From Tubulanus polymorphus (lineage: Eukaryota > Nemertea > Palaeonemertea > Tubulaniformes > Tubulanidae), in assembly GCF_964204645.1 (NCBI RefSeq), contig NC_134028.1, forward strand, positions 5,864,501 to 5,928,500: a stretch of 64,000 nucleotides of DNA, given 5' to 3'. This document shows positions 11,945-23,900 of the stretch, piece by piece. A program made the position numbers and the translations under genes. Under the pieces are notes generated by a model. The model was not told the DNA's origin. It saw only the letters and a list, made by a program, of their open reading frames with translations, and searched no databases. Positions within the stretch are counted from its first letter, which is position 1. Each line of letters starts with the position of its first letter.

Positions 11945-14414
11945 ATGGACGGCGCAAAAATGATCTACTGTTATTTTCTAATATGTTTGATGACCCCGCA
12001 GATCTCGCCCAGTGGCGTGTTTGGTTTCGGGTCCAGTGCGCTGAACAAAGACCTCCAATTCGAAAAAGAAATCCGCGAACAATGCGAACGAGAAAGAGAA
12101 AGTTTATCGCAGAAACTGGACGATTGTAAGAAAACTGAAACCGAATTCAGTAAGTGTACGGACGAAAACATGATGATCCAGTCGGAAAAAGATGATCTTG
12201 CTCAGATGATCGGGCGATATAAAGAAGATATTTCTTCACATGAAAAACAGGTAATTCAAAATCATGAACAGGGCAAATTTACTTACACTATCTATAGATA
12301 ATAAACTCTATAGGCTTACGTGTATTTACAATGACAGCGAATTTCTAAAATAGAATGGATAGATGAATTCACTCAGATTTGTGTTGGACAACGGCACTTT
12401 GTAGAAACTAATAAACGATTGAGTCTTTGAACACAGCGTCCCTTATTTACGAGTAATAACCAGTAGTTATCTTTCTCGGGGAACAAAAAAAGCTGAAAGA
12501 GAAGAACCAGGAAGTGCTGAACTGCGGAAATGAAAGAATTGATTGCGAACTAAGAGCTCAGAATCACGAGAATGTCATCGAAGGTCTAGAAAATAAGGTG
12601 ACTAAGATGGTTTCATGAAGCAGTGCATACAATGGTCTTTAATTCGATCTTAACATGCATTTATCATGTCAATATGATTAGTAATAATCGGTTGTTTTAA
12701 AACCAGGGGCCACTATCCTCGAGTCCTTCTTTAACTGGTTTGTATATCATTTCTGAAAATTCGTATTGTTTCTTCAGTTATCGGAAAAGAATAGTAAGCT
12801 ATCAACTTTACAAGAACAACTCTCTCAACGCATCGAGTGTCCAGCATGTGAGACAAGCTGTAAACCGTGCAAACCATGCGAAACATCAAAATCTCAAGTG
12901 AGAATAACAACATACCAATATCGTATCATATTAATTTCCCATCGTATAGTATTACAGCAGTGGCCACAAAAATATTGGACATATAAACAATTGATTCGTT
13001 CATTCTTAATCGATTCGCATTTTTGTTAATTGAAGTTAAACTTTGATTGTTATACTTGACATTTAACAGAGTTGCGAGAAAGCGAATGAAAACTTAGTTG
13101 AGTTGAAATATTTTATTCAAGAACACGTGAAATCCAGCATAAATGACGTTTTACCTCACGAATCAGAAAGAATCATATCGGCATTGAAGTCCACCATACG
13201 CAACGAGGTAAATTGCATTTCAAAGTCCTTTCAAATCAGGTATAGCAAGATTTTTTATTTTTTTTATTAATCTCATCAAAGTTCTGCTTGCATTGAAAAT
13301 ACTGAAATTATTGCGATTGGTATCCATCTAGATTGTGTAATTTTGTGATCATTTCAACTGAGAAACTGTTCTTCTTCCAGAGATCACAGGGCCAACAACG
13401 CTATTTGGAAGAACCCTTTGAATTTATTTGTAAGTTTAGAGTTAATTTCGAAAGTTTTATACCTTATTTTCACAAATATTAGTTATTGCGCGTACATCTA
13501 TGTGTTTTACTAAAATTCAATAATATCCGTAAACAAGTGATCGGAATATGCGTTCGCAATGACCGATTGAAATATTTTATGCATGATATATATTTTCAGA
13601 TGATTCTATATACAGAATATGCTGTGTCGTAATAACATTGTGTACGATAGTGCTAACGTACATTTCATATTCGTGTGTAAAGATTTACCAGTCAAATCGC
13701 GGAGCTGCTTTTCAATACGAACACCGCGTTCAGAACTCTAGTAGAAATAATGATACAGATGACAATAAATGGGACGATGACGGCAAGTAATGCATGACCG
13801 CGCATGGGTTTTCCAGGATTTTTCAATGAGGGGTGAATTTCTCTTCACAATGGCCAAATCTAATATAGATTCTTTCACAAACTATCGTTTTTGCTTTTTG
13901 AATGAAAATAGGACTGCTAAATCCGTTAGATCTATATGTACGGAGTTCGTAGCAGACGGCTCTTCCCATGGGTACGCCTATGAACGGCTTCCAGGTTTAT
14001 GGTCTTCTTGTATGTGACAAAGAGAAGTCAAGTTTTCGAAGATTGTGCCAAGTTCAACCAATGTTGCATTTGCAGATCGGGGCCTCGTTTTCCATTTCAT
14101 GGATTTTGAATTCCAAAGTTACATGTATAGGTTTTAATAACTTTCGCATTTTCTTTTCAAGAACAGAGGGCAACACGAGCATCGAAGACACTGCATCCGA
14201 AATCATCAGTCAAAAAGGCGAAGAAAATTCGGCGATGAAATCAAATTCGACAGCCAAGACTGGAAGTAACGAGGACACGTGTGAGGATGTTGAGAATAGT
14301 GAAGAAATAATATCAACGACGGAACAAGAGGAGAAGAAAACCGTGGAAAATAAATCGGTGGAAGAAACTGCAGACACGACCACCGCGGAGCGACCACCGG
14401 CGACGCTTCAATAA
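11945..14414 (+). CDS. Single-pass membrane protein with coiled-coil ectodomain and acidic tail
   Basis: Seven exons: 11945-12250, 12493-12597, 12778-12897, 13070-13207, 13381-13429, 13600-13782 and 14167-14414 (382 residues). Residues 1-24 form a signal peptide (core MIYCYFLICLM, then PSG|VFGF). Residues about 30-165 are coiled coil with scattered cysteines. A Cys/Pro-rich stretch, CPACETSCKPCKPC, lies near 158-171. A transmembrane helix (CCVVITLCTIVLTYI) lies near 247-261. The tail is strongly acidic and Ser/Thr-rich and ends PPATLQ. The topology is type I: coiled coil outside, acidic tail inside. The last intron is GC-AG (donor G|GCAAGT at 13783, acceptor AACAG at 14166); if it is retained, translation stops at once (DGK-stop). 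The acceptor of exon 2 is pyrimidine-poor and less certain. Family not recognised. Confidence 0.7.
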
Positions 14415-14439
14415 TATGAGTATTCTAAGCATGACTTTA

Positions 14440-14445
14440 AATAAA
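14440..14445 (+). terminator. Poly(A) signal AATAAA for the coiled-coil membrane protein gene
   Basis: AATAAA lies 26 bp after the stop codon at 14414, which implies a very short 3' UTR. It is 8 bp from an oppositely directed signal. Confidence 0.65.
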
Positions 14446-14453
14446 AACCAATG

Positions 14454-14459
14454 TTTATT
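14454..14459 (-). terminator. Poly(A) signal (AATAAA on minus strand) candidate for the formin gene
   Basis: TTTATT on the + strand reads AATAAA on the minus strand, 455 bp past the formin stop at 14914. If both signals are used, the convergent transcripts overlap at their ends. Confidence 0.45.
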
Positions 14460-14913
14460 AACTTTCATCTTTTCAAAAAACGGATACAATTCGCGCTCAT
14501 TATGAAGCACACAACACGAGAATAGACACAATACTATATACCTAATATTAAAACTAGGTGATATCGAAAGAAACGAATATTTTCGAGCATATACACATTC
14601 TAGAATTATTCTTGGGCGTAATCATTCCGACTAGTGTCAAAATGACTTTTCCAAAATCTATTTAACAACTTTAATCGTGTTTAATATATTAGGGCTTATA
14701 GCTATAATACATTTTGTTTTACAAACGAAAATCCTCCTTTCTTGTAGAAAGGATGCGAAATATTCAATATTGTTGTACAGTCGTTCATAGGAATCTGACC
14801 GCAGTTAAGTTTGACTAGTCTCTTAGTTAGTTACTCGAAAGCTTTAACAGCAGGTTCAAGTCTTAGCCTACGACCGTAGTAATATATAGGTCCACTAGAG
14901 AAATTGCAGTTAT

Positions 14914-17900
14914 TTAAAAATGAGTAATTGCTTTAGTTACGGTGTATACATTAGGGCGTGACTGGATGAAATTCGATGGTTTAGGACTATCCGGAATATC
15001 GTAGATAGCTTTTTCTAAACTCTGAAAAGCGCGGTTGAACGTGTCCTTCGAAAAGTCGATATTGCATTCGGATTCTGAGTCCGAGGCGAGATGCGACATC
15101 GAATGCTTCCCGGAATCAACGTCCGAGTCGACTACCAGAGCCGATTCTTGTTTTAGTCCTTTCAAACACCAGTTTGAGTCGGTAGAATGATCGCATTGTG
15201 ATGACATGTCGTCGTTGAATCCTCGTGGTAAATATGTCGTGAACAAGTTCTTGTTTGTATATTCTACTTCGGTAACATAACCGACTGTGATGTCTTTATT
15301 CGAGTTTCTTTTCGTCGGTTCGTTTTGATTGTCGCTTTCCGCGCGGTGTCTAGCGATTGCCTTGTCGGCTACTGACTTTGCGAAATCTGCAAGCCCTGAC
15401 CCGTGTCTCGTGAGGGTGACATGGTGGGACATCTGAGATCCGTCTGAATGCGGCCTCGCTTCGCCTTCGTGGTTATTCTCCCAAAGAGCGCACTGAAAAT
15501 ATGATTTCTTTCGATTCAGCTATTGAAAGGTGACCGATACATTAGAATTAATGGTAACAATGATAGCATGGTGGCTGATGCGGGACATATTAATATTTTT
15601 TTCATCCTCCACGAGAACACGCTGAAACAAATCCTACCGGGCGTCCCGAATCAGCCAGCATGATGATAGTATTTCACAACTTTCTGGGAGTTGCGGAAAA
15701 TCTCGACAATGAAACGATCCGTTCCACGTTCAGCTCACCAATCCGATGGTACTATAGGACTATAGCTAGAGATCGCGAAAGCTCGATTTCCAGATCGGTA
15801 TATCGTCAAGCAGTACGAAACAACCAATACACATACATTAACTTACTAATTCTCTATCAATTCTGATTACCTGAAACGAACGAATGAAATCGGCGAATAT
15901 CGCAAAGAATGCGTCCGGTTCAATAGACTTGTTGGTTTCGCCATACGCCACGCAAACTTCCTTGTAAACCTCTTCCATGTGACGACTACTATCCGCTATT
16001 TTCGGTACATGCACGCTTGCGTATTCAAAGAAATCGTGCGGTTATGAATTAAGGATTCTATACATCAAACTGTGAGCTAGGAAACAATGACACTTTATGC
16101 GTAAAAAGTCACAAATTTCTTACATTTTTGAAAAAGTTATACCAATTTCACTAATGCTCCAGCGAAATCCTATATATCCTACGCTCTTTTCAAAAGGTTT
16201 TCAGTATTCAGTAGCTCGGACGCAGAATTATATTTTTTCCATTTCTAAATGCGACTTTGAAAAGGATATATCGAGTTGTTGAGAAATTTCGTCTTGTTTT
16301 TCACGTTCCGATTTTACGAGAGAAAATCCAGTTCGCAAGGAATGTACGTCTGACAAAATCGCCTGGATTGATGCTGAAAACACAACAACATACATATAAT
16401 ACACTTTGTTGCGGCCCTACAAATTCCAGTCTGGCCGGTGCTTTCATGTTCATCCACACGGACATTATGTATCTTCTCGACTTTCATGTAATGAATTATA
16501 CAATTTCACTGTTTCAATTACTTACCCCCTTTCTTGACATTCAGATGAATCTCCTCATAGAAGTCGAGCAGTTCGGGATATTTCTTTTCGACTGTTCCAA
16601 CGAGGAAGTGCAGTAACGTCTTCGACCTGTCGCTCGATTTGATATCACTCAGCTGAAATGATGTTTAAAATATTTTGTCGAAGAGTAGGTTTGAATTGTA
16701 CGTCTATTTTCACAGTGTACCCGATGCCATAACCAAATTTCCTGCAGATTTTACCTTATAAAGCGTATCTAGTTTGAATCCACTGGCGTAACCTCTTTTC
16801 ATGCTGTTCATGTAATTTCCATAAGCCAAGATTATCTATGAAAGATACAAAATCTACTAACGAATGTGGTAAATTATGGTATTAAAAAATCTAATCACTT
16901 CTTTAGCTAAGAAGCCTACAAACAAGATTCCTGTAGAAAGCGTTTCTAAAATGAATTTACCTCAAATATTTTTTGCAACTTTTTGCACTTGAGAATAGAT
17001 TCCGACGCTTTCGTAACCGATTCGATTTGCTGAAAAATGAAAAAGGTTTAATCGAAGGGAACTTCAAAAGGTGTCTTTTACTGGAAACATATAAATAATT
17101 ACAAAAACGAAATGCGTACTCACAGGTGCTAGACAATTGATGAGATCATCAAAAACTGACATATAAGCCATTACACTGAGTTTCGGCTCCAAACGTTCAA
17201 CTTGAGCTAACTGTAACACAAAATAGTTTCTGTATAAGTGTCCCAATTTCCTTTTCGGTGTATTGTATATTATAGATAAATAAGAAACAACTGCGATCAC
17301 TTTTCAATTAATTTTTTCATTTGAGTTTGAACCGATACAGCGGTTTTGAATTTCTGTATATACCTGGAACATGAACTGTTCAGCTTCCGCCATATTGCTG
17401 TAATCCTTGGCGTGTTGAGCAAGCATACGTAGCTATCAACGAAATCAAAACGAAATATTAGAATGTAGAAATATATCATCAGATTACCCCCATACTTTTG
17501 ACCTCTGGAAACACTTTTTCGTATCTCATAAAATCTTTCTATTCTAGAAATGTAATGAAGTCGTTTTTTTTACCTCGTCTTTGGCGGGAATGAATTTGAT
17601 CAACAATTCGGCGTATTCTCCGGGAAGATTTTCTAAGTTCAGTTTATCGATAAAATCCCTGATCATGCGAGAAGTGTGGCCGATCCTTCTTTTAGTGATA
17701 ACTGAGGATATCGATAGAGAAAGAATAAATCATTGGCGTGATGAGTTTTTGTTGTCCAAGTTGTTATGTTTAAGCTGTTGCTAAATGTCAAAGAAGCAAC
17801 CGTAAAGAGTATGCCGACGATGTACGCACCCATATTTCTCGCTCTTGCGATTTCGATGAACTTTACTTGTTGTTGTAATCGCTTCAAAGCTGTAAATATG

Positions 17901-20900
17901 AAGAGAATAGAATATTCAAGTCGATGGTGAAGTCACAATATTCAGCTATATGATCATCTATATGCTTTGTGAATGTACATAGGCGTTGTGTTGTCCAAGA
18001 AACTTTTCGTACCTCTGTTGACTTCGTGTTAGAAATTTGGTAAGTAAAATTAGTTAATTGAATATGATTGATTAATCGCGTCGGATATGGGCAGAAGTAA
18101 AGTGTTTCATTTCAATGTACAACTTTGTAAAAAAGACAAGAACTTCGAAGAAATAAAACAGATAAAAAGATTTCATAATTCTAAAAGATGTAAACCACAA
18201 CCGCAAATTAGATAAATATAACATCAATTTTGATATTTTGTAGCTGAATAATGATATCCGAACTCTTGTCCAGTTCACCTATGATTTTGGCACAACCGAC
18301 TTTCCGTGAGGGACAATTATCGAATGTCGCTTCTATCAAAAAATATGAAAATGAAAATCGAAGACTGAATAAATGAATTTTACTGAACGCTGAAGCTCAC
18401 AAACCCACCATCTCTAGGACGTGAAGGGTTTCGAGAGACTAAACTCACTGCAATTCAAGATGTTTAGTAGGATATTTCACAAGATGGCTCTGAAGTCAGG
18501 GATTTAAGTGATACATGAAATATACCTCGTTCTCGTCGATCACGACTTGCTTTGCCTTCTTTTCTGATCTTCATTTCAAACAACCTGTCCAACTCCCTGA
18601 AATCTAGTTCGTCGTATATCCTCTCTTCGTCTTCGATTTTCTGAAATGGAATCGGTTTTTCTAATACACCGCTACATAGCCATGTTTTACGCAATTTAGA
18701 TACGGGATCTATTTACCGTGAATACAGTATTTTTAACGTCGTTCATGGCTGTCCAGTTGAGTAACGGTAGATTAACAGCTGGTAGAGGTGATTTAGACGG
18801 CATCCGTCGAGGTAACATCGGTGGCGGGGCAGGGGGCGCCACAGGAGGTGGTTCCCCGGCTAAAGAATAAGATGAATATACGTAACGAAAATGGTGTCTC
18901 TATGTTTAAGGTGTAGTGTGTATAATGTAACGTTTCAATGAAATCTACATTCTCAAATTTTCTTTTTCTCAACTTTACCCCATCAACTGTCAATTTAGAT
19001 AATCATCCAAGAGACGTGTTGCTTTAATTTGAAAATTTTCTACATATACAGAATTTCTCTTCAATTCTATGTAAGTTTATTACCGACTAAAGCGTGTTCT
19101 ATAGAGTACAGAGATGAAGCTGAATTTCTCCTCGACTCAACTGTCAGAGTTTCTGAAGTCGGCGGCTGTTCCAGGGGTTTCATCACCTCCTCCAGTGCGG
19201 TGACGTCCTTCTGCGCTTCCTTTCCCGTTCTTTCTTTATACAGTTGCTGAATGAATTAAAGAGCAAAAACAAAATGGCGGAGCTATTTCGGGCATGCAGT
19301 AAGGAAGTGATGAACGAAAACGATTTCATAAACAAACGTCTATTTTGGTCATTGAATTACAGAAGATACTTTTTAAACTTTCAATTTGCCTTTTTCGAAC
19401 TATGTACTATAAATGTATATGTAGAATTTGGTCGCAACGCCGCGTATGACAATAGATGGGTAATTTTTTATTTTGATAGATATTGGCAATTGTGTGATTA
19501 AGTGATTAGTGGTGTTCTAGAATGTGACTATGAATTAAATGAGATAATTAACTATAATCTAACAAGGTGTACAGGATATTACTACAGTCAGATTCTGTGT
19601 GTTATGCGTGGGGGATAAAATCATTGTGCAACTTCGTCTAAAACTATGGTGAAAACAAACAGAATCGAAATAAAATTCAAAACAGTTTCCTGCACCAACC
19701 TTGACCAACAAACTGAACAAAAAAAAATTGGATTTACAAAACCCCAGGTTGAATTACACTTACAGTGCTAAATGTATGTATCTGGACCTATCGGTGAAAA
19801 TAATAAAAACATCTAACAATAAATATTCATAAAACAGAAATCTGGGTTAGGCTTCATACCAAAAATAACAAATACAAAAATAGTATCTAATGATATATGT
19901 AAATTAGAAACGATAAGAAATTTCTTTGTTTCTAAAGTCATTAATGACATGATCTTATAGCAACCAAAAAATAGCAAGAGAAAAAGTTGATCTATAAAAC
20001 AACTTGACGCAGTCGCTAATCTATCTATATACAACTGGCCCATGTAGATACAGGGCTCTTCTATATTCGAAAATTGCGCTTATTGTTTTTCTACTTACTG
20101 TGAGATTTTCAACGGCATCTTGCAGTGACGCGGCTCTATCGCGATACTCATCACATCTATCCGTCATTTCCGACAGTTGTTTTTTCACTGTCGTTTTTTC
20201 TTTTTCCGATGTCTTAAGCTTTTGTTGTAGTAAGTCCACCTGGCAGAGAATGAGAAAGCTCTCTATAAAGCGAACACCATTACATGGCACATGCGGTAAA
20301 ATACCACAATACGAAGAGAAAAACTAGACCGAAAGGATTACTATATTCCCGGAGGTAAATATTCTTTTGGGAGGGGGCAGAGAAATCTTAAAAAGGACAG
20401 TTCCAAAATTTCCAAAAATAGTTGGCTGTGTTTACACCGCCAACGGATCGGACCTTGATGCGGACTTTTATAGGTAGCGAGCCATATCGATTTATAATCC
20501 AAAATACTTCTTAAATGTGGACTTATTTACCTCTTGTCTCAATATGATATTCCTTCCTTCCACGCTGTTTAGATTTGACTGGATATTTTGTACGTTCAGA
20601 TAGTTTTCTCTCCAGACGACTAGTTCTTTCTGCAGTTCGTCGAATTCAATTCCTTCGCCTTTCTTTGAATGCTGAAATATTTTACAAAATACCACTGAGA
20701 CCGTACTTCTCAGCTGATTTGTTTCTTTTCCCAGTTGCAGTAGTTTGGGAATCTTACCTTTTCAAGTGAATCGACGTCAAGTCCTGCTAATTCCAATTCG
20801 TATTGTATGTAAACTCTAGCGTTCATATTGTCTTCACAGTTGATCATTTTATTCAGAAACTTCATGCACGCCCCCTACAAAAATATTTCAAAACAGAAAA

Positions 20901-23900
20901 ACTTGTTTATTCACTTTCCAATTAGAATGTAAGGTGAGAATTTCTGAAAATACGAATCATTCTCCAAAGTGAAAAAATTAGTGGTTTACTCACCTGGAAA
21001 TGTATGAAAGTTGGCCCCTGACTGAGAAGCATTCCGACCAGAAACTTGAATCTGACGGATTCCCCAAATTTCAACCGACAATACGACATCGCCTCCATAA
21101 CTCTAGGATAGCCACTGGGAATATCACAGCACAAAGTCAACAACTTGAAAAATTAAAAGAAGTATATGAATATAGTTGATTAGAGCTTGCAGACTACAGA
21201 AACCCAAATGATTCTTGAGTAGCGTTTAATATCAAATACCTCCAGTGCTACGATTCGTGTACGGCTATAACTGCTCATCAGACAATGCGAAATAATTTCA
21301 CAACCATTTTGAGATTTCACCAAGCTGTACGTCATCTCCTGTGCGGTGATATAATATAATATAACATAATATCAAATTGGCTAATACATTTTCATGTATG
21401 CAAACAAATATACGAGAAAATGGATACATTCGGGTCTGTACGTAGTGATTTAAGAAACTGATTTTTGTTAAGAAAAATTTGATATGAATATTTTCTTAGT
21501 CAGCATGTTTACTTAATACACGTACAGTGTAAGTGGTAAGGGCGCTAATTTTATTGGTAAAATGTCAGATTGCCGTCAGTATTTCACAGTAACTTACCTT
21601 CATTCTCGAGGCGAATTTCAGACACAACAGGCAGTCATACTCTTCCGTCTAAAGAAAGGAAACATAGTCGTTGAAATCAGTAGTAGAATTTCACAATAAA
21701 GAATTTTCCAGTATACATCTAGCGACTTCAGTGCATGGTAAGACGCCATTTTCCTGCGTTTCCTATCGCCTGATTCGAAATTGACAAAACTACTTCACCA
21801 AGAGCAAAATCTCCCCAAAATTCTACATCATCATGTCAATGAAAAATTTCTGATCAATGCACAGAACATTGAGAATATATTGTAATGATTATAAATCGAA
21901 TCAAAATGTTCATAGGCGCAGCTCTTTTCGTGCTTGACTTTGCTTCATTAGTTTCATGACACAAACTACTTCAATACTACTGGGATTTGTTCTTGTTGTA
22001 TCGTAATTACTATAAGGATTACTATCTGTGCACATATTAATGCATATCGTGGCCGTGTACGGAAAACGGTATCGGAATTTCATAAACCGTCGATACGCGA
22101 GGGAGGAGTATACTTACAATGCATTCGGTATTCATGGCGAAAACATGATACTATGAACATATGTTCTGGAGTACCGCCTTAACTGAAGTATTCAACTTAG
22201 CCAATGCTACTCAGAATTATTATTCAAAAAACGAAGCGATCATTAATCCGGCTAAATAGAGTAAACAGGATATCCGCGCATAAACAGCATACTTATGAAG
22301 AATTAGAGGACAATGCCAATATGCATATATGCGTTACAGAATAGGGACAAGTAAGCCCTTACTTTGAAGTTAGATTTCAGCCAAAATAAATGAAAATTAA
22401 CTTATTCACAACTTCAGATAACTACAACCATGAACTCATAATGGGTCTTAATGAATTATTGCCCTAACTCACAACCGTGGATCTGAACTTCTAATAAGGC
22501 TGAAGAGTCACCATGCCGGGTACATTTTTCCAGAGTGGAAAGATAGACAACCATCAGTGTAAACGTTAAGCCACGATTATGCACTATGTATCTATTCATT
22601 TGTAAATCACTTACTAAATTCTTCTTCTGAATCTCGTGTTTCGACTTTTTGTTCCCGTTATGTTTGTTCAGTTGTTCTTTCTGTATTTCCTTCAGCACTG
22701 ATATCAATAAGTCGACGCCGTTGTTCGTTTCATTGAGAAAGTCTCGGACAAAACTGACAAAAAAAGATGAATGAGAAATATCATGCATTAGGAGCAATTC
22801 CAGATTATGTCAAAAAAGTTTCAAACTGAATTTTTCCCGATTGAATATCATCAATATCGTTACATAGCGAACACTCATTTTCATTCTTTCCTTCCACCAC
22901 TAGAGGGTACGTTGCTGATTTATGAGGAATTTGGTAGCAATTTGTAAAATCATAAATTTTTCTTCCATCACAACATTTTATCTATCGGTATTCAGAAACA
23001 TATGGCGAAAATTCTACGGACAACTTACCTATCGTAAGACATCTTAATGTCCAATTTCAGCTTCTTAAGCAAACTGCCCAATGAGTTATCTTTCTCTTTT
23101 GAATGAGCGCCCCATGCTCTGGATAGCGACTTGCTCCGCGGTCGCTCCGTGCAACTAGCCAGGTATTTTCGAATTTGTTCCAAGTAGAAATCCAATGGAA
23201 GAATTGGCGCTCTGATTTGCTGAAAGTTAGACCATAAACATGACAACACTAGCGTAATTTAACTCAAACATATAGATGATCATTATAAAAAGTGAACAAA
23301 AACATGCTTAATGAAATGACTCATCATTGAATTTCCCGTCGGAGCCCATACCTCAGCGGGTATCTCATTCAAAACATTGAGTTCCAGTTCGTCTGCAGAA
23401 ATGACAACATTCGTCTGCAGAACTGGAATGTCATCAGCATCTGTAACAAACACTTGGACAGCCGAACTATTTTCGCTTAGAGACATTTCACCAAAGATCT
23501 CTTGTTGAGCGTCCTCTACGAAAACGCCACATGTCCTCGAATCGGACGAGTCCTCCTCAGATTCGGAAGATACGTATATCGAACTATCAATTGTGGTTAA
23601 TAATTCCTCCGCCATTTCTATATCCGCCGAGTATATACGCCGTGGTACATGTATATGGAACTACTATTTAGAACAGGGCTTCGTTTAACTATCCGATCAT
23701 ATACACATTAAACTGGATTATTCGAGGCCCATCACAGGCACTTATGAACTCATCCCGATTGGGAATTGGAATGAAGTCAGGCGGAAGCAATCCCGTTCCC
23801 AAAACTGAAATTCTGCAGTAGCTGCAGTTGAAACCAACTACGTAAACTCATATGCATTTTCTGCGAAATGAATTTTACACTGACCAATTATTTTGCCAAG

